Below, piece by piece: positions 50,777-56,579 of a stretch of 56,579 bases of DNA. Source of the DNA: Nitrosomonas cryotolerans ATCC 49181 (GTDB lineage: Bacteria; Pseudomonadota; Gammaproteobacteria; Burkholderiales; Nitrosomonadaceae). The notes beneath the pieces were generated by a model. It was not told the origin of the DNA, searched no databases, and saw only the letters and a list, made by a program, of their open reading frames with translations. The DNA is taken from positions 1-56,579 of the forward strand of contig NZ_FSRO01000002.1 of assembly GCF_900143275.1 (NCBI RefSeq), read 5' to 3'. Each line of letters starts with the position of its first letter. The stretch's first letter is position 1. A program made the translations under genes and the position numbers.

Positions 50777-53773
50777 ATGCCTGTTCAATTTCTGACAGCA
50801 GAACAACGCGCCAACTATGGTCGATTCATTGACGATCCCAACGCGGATCAATTGACGCGCTATTTTTATCTAGATGACGCTGACCACGCGGTGATTAGTG
50901 TTAAGAGAGGCAACCATAACCGATTAGGTTTTGCGCTACAACTTACTACCGTCCGTTTTCTCGGCACCTTCCTAGAAGATCCTCTGGATGTACCTGACTC
51001 AGTATTGCAAACATTGGCCCGACAATTACAGATTACAAACACTGATCAAGTGCTTTGTTATCGCGATGCTGATCAGCGTTGGGAACACACAGCAGAGATA
51101 CGGTTGCGATATGGTTTCAGTGATTGGAGTAACTCGACTGTCAGTTTTCGCATGAGTAGATGGCTTTATGCCTTATGTTGGACAGGTACCGAACAATCGG
51201 GTGTTCTATTTGATCGTGCCACAACTTGGATGCTTGCTCACAAAGTACTTTTGCCTGGCTGCACATCTCTTGAACGTTTTGTGGCTCGTTTGCGCAACCG
51301 TGTTGAGAATCGACTATGGAAACGACTTGGATGTAATATCACAAGCGAGCAACGAACCCAACTGGAAGACTTGCTTACAGCACCACCACAAGGTCGTAGC
51401 TCCTGGCTCGATAAATTGCGATCTGGCCCGGCGCGAGTCAGCGGACGTTCATTGGTGCTCGCCATTCAACGCTTACAAACCGTTCGCAATTTGGGTATCA
51501 GGCTACCATTGACTGGTGTTCCACCCAGTCGGCTTGCTTCACTTGCACGATTTGCAGGTACTGCCAAAGTCACCGCTATTAGCCGATTACCAGCCGTGCG
51601 TCGGCTGGCCACTCTAGTTGCCTTTATCCACTGTCTGGAAGCGACCGCATATGATGATGTGGTCGAAGTGCTGGATATGCTATTACATGAATTTTTTGGT
51701 GATGCGGCCAAAGCTAACAAAAAGGCAAGACTACGTAGCATTAAAGATCTTGATAAAGCTGCTATCGTATTAGCAACGGCTTGCCGAACTTTGTTGGATT
51801 CCGAAAATGTGGATAGCGATCTACGTGAAATCGTATTTATACGTACCCCACATAAGATGCTAGAACAAGCATTAGCTTGTGTCGACGCGTTGGTTAGACC
51901 ACCTGATGATGTGTATTATAGTGAGTTAGAAACACGTTACCGCACTTTGCGTTTATTTCTTCCCACTTTATTACGACACGTTCAGTTCGGTGCCAGTCCA
52001 GCAGGTGAATCTATAACCGCAGGATTTGACTGGCTACGAATCCATGAACTGCGTGTTAAACCAGAACCTCAAGCGCCACGAGATGTAATTACCAAATCAT
52101 GGCAACGCTATGCCTTGCAAGATGATGGCAGTGTTGATTCGAAAGCATACACGTTCTGTGTACTTGATGAACTGCGGAAGGCACTGCGCCGCCGTGACGT
52201 GTTTATCAGTCCGAGTTGGCGCTATGCCGATCCGCGTGCTGGATTAATTTCCGGCCAAGAATGGGAGACTACGCGCCCAATTGTTTGTCGTAGTCTAGAA
52301 CTGTCAGCAGACCCCGCGCCAACCTTGGCTGCATTATCTGCAGAACTAGATCAGACTTATCGTGCAGTTGCCGCGCGACTGCCCAATAATGCTGATGTCC
52401 GGTTTGAGGTTGTGGATGGTAAGAAAGAGCTGGTTTTGAGTCCATTAGACAAACTTGAAGAACCCGAGTCGTTACTAAAACTACGCGAATCAGTAGCTGC
52501 TAGGTTGCCTGTGGTGGACTTGCCAGAGATACTTCTAGAAATCTCAAAACGTACAGGTTTTACTGATGCATTTACTCATCTTACTGAACGTACTGCACGG
52601 GCGCAGGAGCTAAACACAAGTCTATGTGCGGTATTGTTAGCCGAAGCATGCAATACCGGACCAGAGCCATTAATTCGACATGACGTTCCTGCACTGCGGC
52701 GTGAGCGCTTGGCTTGGGTCGATCAGAATTATATTCGCGATGATACCTTAGTCGCCGCCAATGCAATCTTAGTGGCTGCGCAGAACCAAATTCCGTTAGC
52801 TCGCATCTGGGGTGGAGGTGAAGTAGCATCAGCGGATGGAATGCGACTTATTGTGCCGGTGCGAACGGTTCACGCCGGACCCAATCCAAAATATTTTGGC
52901 TTTGGTCGTGGTGTTACTTGGTACAACTTGATGTCCAATCAATGTTCAGGGCTTAATGCCATCACAGTGCCTGGTACTCTGCGTGATAGTTTGATTTTGC
53001 TGGCAGTTGTATTGGAGCAGCAAACTGAGCTGCAACCAACGAAGATTATGACCGATACAGGTGCATATAGCGATATTGTCTTTGGACTCTTTCGGTTGCT
53101 GGGTTATCGCTTCAGTCCTCGTTTAGCAGACATCGGAGGCACGCGTTTTTGGCGCATTGATCCTCATGCAGATTATGGTGAACTCAATTTTATCGCACGA
53201 CAATGTGTAGCCCTTACACGAGTTGAAGCGCATTGGGACGACTTATTACGATTGGCTGGCTCTCTCAAATTGGGTCGTGTATCTGCCGCTGGTATCATGC
53301 GTACTTTGCAAGTGGGGGACCGACCAACTCAACTAGCCTTGGCTCTAGCTGAATTTGGTCGAATTGAAAAAACACTACACTCTTTGAGCTATATAGATGA
53401 TGAAAATCATCGTCGAGCTACTTTGTTGCAATTAAATCGTACCGAGGGAAGACACGGCTTAGCTCGTGATGTATTTCATGGTAAGCGCGGTGAACTACGT
53501 CAACGCTATAGAGAAGGCCAAGAGGATCAATTGGGCGCGCTTGGCTTGGTGGTTAACATCATCGTGTTATGGAATACGGTCTATATGGATGCAGTTTTAG
53601 CACAGCTTCGAGAGGAAGGTCATGAAGTGTTGGATAGTGATGTTGCACGGCTATCACCTTTTATTCATGAGCGACACATAAATTTGTTAGGTCGTTACTC
53701 TTTTGCAATACCTGAAGCAGTTACACGTGGCGAGTTACGACCATTACGCAACCCTGATGATGAAGATCCTTAA
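50777..53773 (+). CDS. tnpA: Tn3-family transposase TnpA, T3 copy
   Basis: Full-length 998-aa transposase with the same sequence as the T2 copy. The TDTGAYSDIV and REGQEDQLGALGL motifs are intact. Confidence 0.95.
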   Translation: MPVQFLTAEQRANYGRFIDDPNADQLTRYFYLDDADHAVISVKRGNHNRLGFALQLTTVRFLGTFLEDPLDVPDSVLQTLARQLQITNTDQVLCYRDADQRWEHTAEIRLRYGFSDWSNSTVSFRMSRWLYALCWTGTEQSGVLFDRATTWMLAHKVLLPGCTSLERFVARLRNRVENRLWKRLGCNITSEQRTQLEDLLTAPPQGRSSWLDKLRSGPARVSGRSLVLAIQRLQTVRNLGIRLPLTGVPPSRLASLARFAGTAKVTAISRLPAVRRLATLVAFIHCLEATAYDDVVEVLDMLLHEFFGDAAKANKKARLRSIKDLDKAAIVLATACRTLLDSENVDSDLREIVFIRTPHKMLEQALACVDALVRPPDDVYYSELETRYRTLRLFLPTLLRHVQFGASPAGESITAGFDWLRIHELRVKPEPQAPRDVITKSWQRYALQDDGSVDSKAYTFCVLDELRKALRRRDVFISPSWRYADPRAGLISGQEWETTRPIVCRSLELSADPAPTLAALSAELDQTYRAVAARLPNNADVRFEVVDGKKELVLSPLDKLEEPESLLKLRESVAARLPVVDLPEILLEISKRTGFTDAFTHLTERTARAQELNTSLCAVLLAEACNTGPEPLIRHDVPALRRERLAWVDQNYIRDDTLVAANAILVAAQNQIPLARIWGGGEVASADGMRLIVPVRTVHAGPNPKYFGFGRGVTWYNLMSNQCSGLNAITVPGTLRDSLILLAVVLEQQTELQPTKIMTDTGAYSDIVFGLFRLLGYRFSPRLADIGGTRFWRIDPHADYGELNFIARQCVALTRVEAHWDDLLRLAGSLKLGRVSAAGIMRTLQVGDRPTQLALALAEFGRIEKTLHSLSYIDDENHRRATLLQLNRTEGRHGLARDVFHGKRGELRQRYREGQEDQLGALGLVVNIIVLWNTVYMDAVLAQLREEGHEVLDSDVARLSPFIHERHINLLGRYSFAIPEAVTRGELRPLRNPDDEDP

Positions 53774-53805
53774 CCGGTTTTACGTTCCATTGCTCCCTAG
53801 ACCCC

Positions 53806-55108
53806 AGGCCAGGACGTACCACGACCCCAGCCGCTTCGGCTTTTTTTCTATCTTAGTCAATGTGAGCGGCGACAAACGGCAATCATCACACCGTTTGATT
53901 GAAATGCCGACCGTATTGGGCCTGATCGACAAGACCTGCGACACTTGGATAAGTCAAGCCGAGTTTATACGACCTAATCGCCGTGTAGTAAATCTTGCGC
54001 GGGTAGGTTTGTTGTTCGCCGATTTAGATACCTACCGTACTGACTGGCAGCTGGGCGCAGCCCCAAACAGTTAGCTCAATCTGTTTTATATCATTGTCAC
54101 AAAGAAGGTATCCCCACCCCGTCGATGCTGATTTTCAGTGGTCGAGGCATTCAGGCAAAGTGGCTGTTAGAGGGTACTTTACCCCGGGCTGCATTGCCCC
54201 GTTGGAATGCTTGCCAGCGTTATCTGGATTGACCGGTTAAAGCCAGTAGGCGCTGATGTAAGCGCTAAAGATGCCAGTCGCGTGCTTCGCCTGGTCGAAA
54301 CAGTCAACAGTAAAAGCAATCAAGTCTGCCGCGTTGTTCACGTTGAAAACGGATCAGACGGCCAACCAGTGCGTTACAATTTTGAATACTTGGCAGAAAT
54401 ACTTTTACCTGTAGCCGCGTTTGGGATATTGAAAAGCAAAATCAGGCGCGTAATCAACGCCAGAAGCAAAAGCAGCTAAAACTGTTAGATGGTGACAAAA
54501 CCACAAGTAATTTGCGCGGCTTTAGTGGCCGTCAGCTCGCATGGCATCGGTTGGAAGACTTGCGAACCTTAGCCACCTTGCGCGGCGGTGCCAGTGAGGG
54601 TGACCGGATGAAGCATCTATTCTGGTGTTTAACTTTTTACTTTTATCGGGTGCAACCAACAGCCGTTTGATGTACCACGAAGCGGCCGCGTTAGCGCGTG
54701 AGGTTGATGCTGATTGGGGCTACAAACAGCAAGGAGCCTGATGACGCTCTATTCTAAGGCGAAAACAGTACGAGGCTGGGGAAAAGGTCAGCTTTGGCGA
54801 TAAAAGAATTTGCTCCACTCTACACGCCCCGTAACGACACCCTGATCAACCTGTTTGAAATCACAGACAGCGAACAAAAAGAACTACGCACGATTATCAG
54901 TAAGGATATGGCCGCAGAACGTCACAGAGACCGCGACAGAGAGCGCAGACGTGCAGCGGGGGCAGTGGACAGGGAAACATACCTGGAAGCCGCGAATACC
55001 AAGCAGCAGCAGGCACAAGCGCTAAGGGCGCAGGGCTTGAGTGTGCGGGCGATTGCAGAGCAGCTAGGCATCAGTAAAACCGCAGTAGGTCGCTATATTC
55101 AGACTTGA
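53806..55108 (+). pseudogene. Primase-like replication gene, multiply frameshifted copy
   Basis: Inverted copy of 8486-9783 with at least six one-base changes in frame: near 54050 (GACTGGCAGCTGGG, missing bases), 54228, 54415 (GTAGCCGCGTTTGGG), 54630, 54725 and 54765. Open pieces are 53703-54074, 54207-54479 and 54794-55108; the last carries the HTH. The many indels in an otherwise near-identical copy suggest unpolished sequence at the end of an assembly. Confidence 0.75.
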
Positions 55109-55234
55109 AAAACCAAAGTGTCCCAAGTCCCTGCGTATTACTAATGGCGAAGCCTTGCGGTTTGGGAGGAGATGAGTTTGTTATTTCTTTGGTATAGTGT
55201 GAGTCGTTGGGGTATAAGTCCAGGGTAGCTTGCG

Positions 55235-55353
55235 CTAACGCTTGTAGCGCATATAGGTACGCCTCAAATTGTCATTCTGGCAGACTGACTCGCCCAATGT
55301 TAAGATCGTCTTATAATGGTTCTCCAAGATCGTGTATTATCTATCAGCATCAT
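55235..55353 (-). pseudogene. 5' remnant of the CRISPR-associated reverse transcriptase gene
   Basis: Copy of 8240-8359 in reverse, one G shorter (GATCGTCTT against GATCGGTCTT). Confidence 0.7.
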
Positions 55354-55490
55354 GTTTTTGAAAAAAAAGCAGGTTATCACCGAAAAATTGGTAAAATGGA
55401 AAAACACTCGTTATACAGTTTTACTGCAGAAACTCAGGGAACAGCGGATAAGCTGTTGTTTCTGAGATAAAAACCAAGTAATGGATGGGG
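55354..55490 (+). promoter_or_regulatory. CRISPR leader of array C
   Basis: Reverse copy of the array A leader. It reads into the array rightward. Confidence 0.6.
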
Positions 55491-56002
55491 GTTGCAGAAA
55501 TAAGACGTGCAGAGACACGCTTGAAACCCCCAGGGTATGTGTAGTTCGTCATACTGATGTGTTGCAGAAATAAGACGTGCAGAGACACGCTTGAAACGCT
55601 TTTATTTCTTTGTTGTAAAAGTATGAGTTGCAGAAATAAGACGTGCAGAGACACGCTTGAAACTCTATCTTCTAACAATTCCGAAGACTTGGGTTGCAGA
55701 AATAAGACGTGCAGAGACACGCTTGAAACGTTATTTTATTGTAAGAAGTAATGATGATTGTTGCAGAAATAAGACGTGCAGAGACACGCTTGAAACCGTT
55801 TAGATATCTAATCTAGTTCTAATGGGGGTTGCAGAAATAAGACGTGCAGAGACACGCTTGAAACGATGACTATGTTGACATCCGAAGGTTTAAACGTTAC
55901 AGAAATAAGACGTGCAGAGACACGCTTGAAACTATCCTTTTTTAGTTTAGATATATTTTCGTAAGTTACAGAAAATAAGACGTGCAGAGTTGATCGACGA
56001 GA
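55491..56002 (+). CRISPR. CRISPR array C, copy of array A
   Basis: Eight repeats in the crRNA sense (GTTGCAGAAATAAGACG...GCTTGAAAC), with the seven spacers of array A in the same order from the leader. The last repeat has an added A (CAGAAAATAAG). It is the same array in the opposite orientation, not an independent one. Confidence 0.95.
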
Positions 56003-56082
56003 ATGCCTGACTAGGCAGATGTGATGTGTGTTGTCAAATATGGAGTCCATCGGGTTAAAGCAGCTATAAGCTTTTCATAATA
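56003..56082. other. CRISPR distal flank and IS end
   Basis: Reverse copy of 7514-7592, including the IS terminus TGGAGTCCAT at 56041. Confidence 0.5.
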
Positions 56083-56579
56083 TTATTGCTGAGTAAATGC
56101 TGCCGGTGACAGATAGCGCAGTCTTTTTTGCTTACGTTGTCGGTTATAAAAGATTTCGATGTATTCGGTAATCTCTTGAATTGCCTGTTGTCGTGTTTTT
56201 GAATTTCCGATGATGCACCAGTTCATTTTTAAGTATTCCCCAAAAACTTTCTATTGGTGCATTGTCCCAACAATCACCCTTGCGGCTCATGGAGGCGGTC
56301 ATGTCGAACTGCTTCAATAGATCTTGATAATCATGTGCACAGTACTGGCTGCCACGATCTGAATGAAGAATCAATCCTATGGGCGGACGTTTTCTGGCAG
56401 TTGCACGAAACAAAGCCTGTATAACAAGATTCTTAGTCATTCTTTCACTCATAGAATAACCCACCAACTCTCCATTAAATAGTTCCTTTATTCCAGCCAA
56501 ATATAGCCATCCCTCATCGGTAGAAATATAGGTGATGTCACTTACCCATGCTTTATTTTGGTGCACTAACAGTAAATTC
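56083..56579 (-). pseudogene. IS3-family OrfB, copy of 7013-7513, cut by window end
   Basis: Reverse copy of the OrfB half at 6734-7513. The catalytic D, D and E are still readable (WVSDITYI, LHSDRGSQY, APIESFWG). An added T near 56201 shifts the C-terminal frame, and the sequence stops at the window edge. Confidence 0.8.

Larger units (their letters stand above)
50030..53805 (+). mobile_element. Tn3-family transposon, copy T3
   Basis: Complete element with inverted repeats at 50030-50068 and 53768-53805. The right repeat lacks one G (AACCGGTTTT instead of AACCGGGTTTT), possibly an assembly error. Left flank GTGTT matches 6729-6733; right flank AGGCC is the complement of 9779-9783. Confidence 0.95.

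Overview
The window looks like a mobile, plasmid-like replicon from a Gram-negative proteobacterium. Gene styles, the insertion sequences and the mixed base composition suggest a betaproteobacterium, possibly an ammonia oxidiser related to Nitrosomonas; that genus is a guess, not something the sequence proves. It carries a primase-like replication gene with an HTH tail, a ParA/ribbon-helix-helix partition cassette, a toxin-antitoxin pair, remnants of conjugation genes and many transposons. No core chromosomal genes are visible.

Layout: 1-2953 is an inverted, error-bearing copy of 13561-16520. A Tn3-family transposon occurs complete three times (2954-6728, 9784-13560 inverted, 50030-53805) and once as a fragment (46370-46889). 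Between the first two lies a 3-kb segment with an IS3 orfB half, a 7-spacer CRISPR array and a 5'-truncated replication gene; 53806-56579 is an inverted copy of that segment. From 13561 to 50029 the sequence is largely unique: an RNA-binding RAMP gene, a CRISPR remnant with no spacers, the intact replication gene, a 14-spacer CRISPR array, an RT/Cas2/Cas1 adaptation operon, a four-gene candidate defence operon with a UPF1-like helicase, partition genes between two huge 8-bp tandem arrays, a cas3 fragment, a T7-type RNA polymerase gene, and a seven-gene type III (III-D-like) cas operon.

How the genes fit together: the adaptation operon is a free-standing reverse transcriptase, a protein with two Cas2-like domains in tandem, and Cas1. 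It starts beside the leader of the 14-spacer array and runs away from it. The effector operon encodes a CARF-AAA-HTH regulator, Cas6, a CARF-HEPN RNase, a Cas10 with a cyclase GGDD but no HD nuclease, a Csm3-Csx10-like fusion, a double Csm3-like RAMP and a Csx19-like protein. The expected biology is RNA-guided RNA recognition, cyclic oligoadenylate synthesis, and CARF-dependent RNA cleavage and perhaps transcriptional control. The last gene of the operon, a cold-shock-domain/RAMP fusion, was separated from it by a transposon: a TAATT duplication at 46365-46369 and 13561-13565 lets the operon be rejoined exactly.

Target-duplication bookkeeping (GTGTT at 50025 and 6729; TAATT as above; GGCCT at 9779 and its complement at 53806) shows that flanks of single insertions are now far apart. 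The simplest reading is a circular plasmid of about 47 kb in which a 3-kb segment between inverted transposons flips, with this linear sequence running past one unit and joining two isomers. The duplicated ends carry several one-base indels, as expected for less polished assembly tails. The most unusual items are the tandem Cas2, the cold-shock-RAMP fusion, the T7-like polymerase near the cas operon, the helicase operon and the 8-bp arrays around parA.
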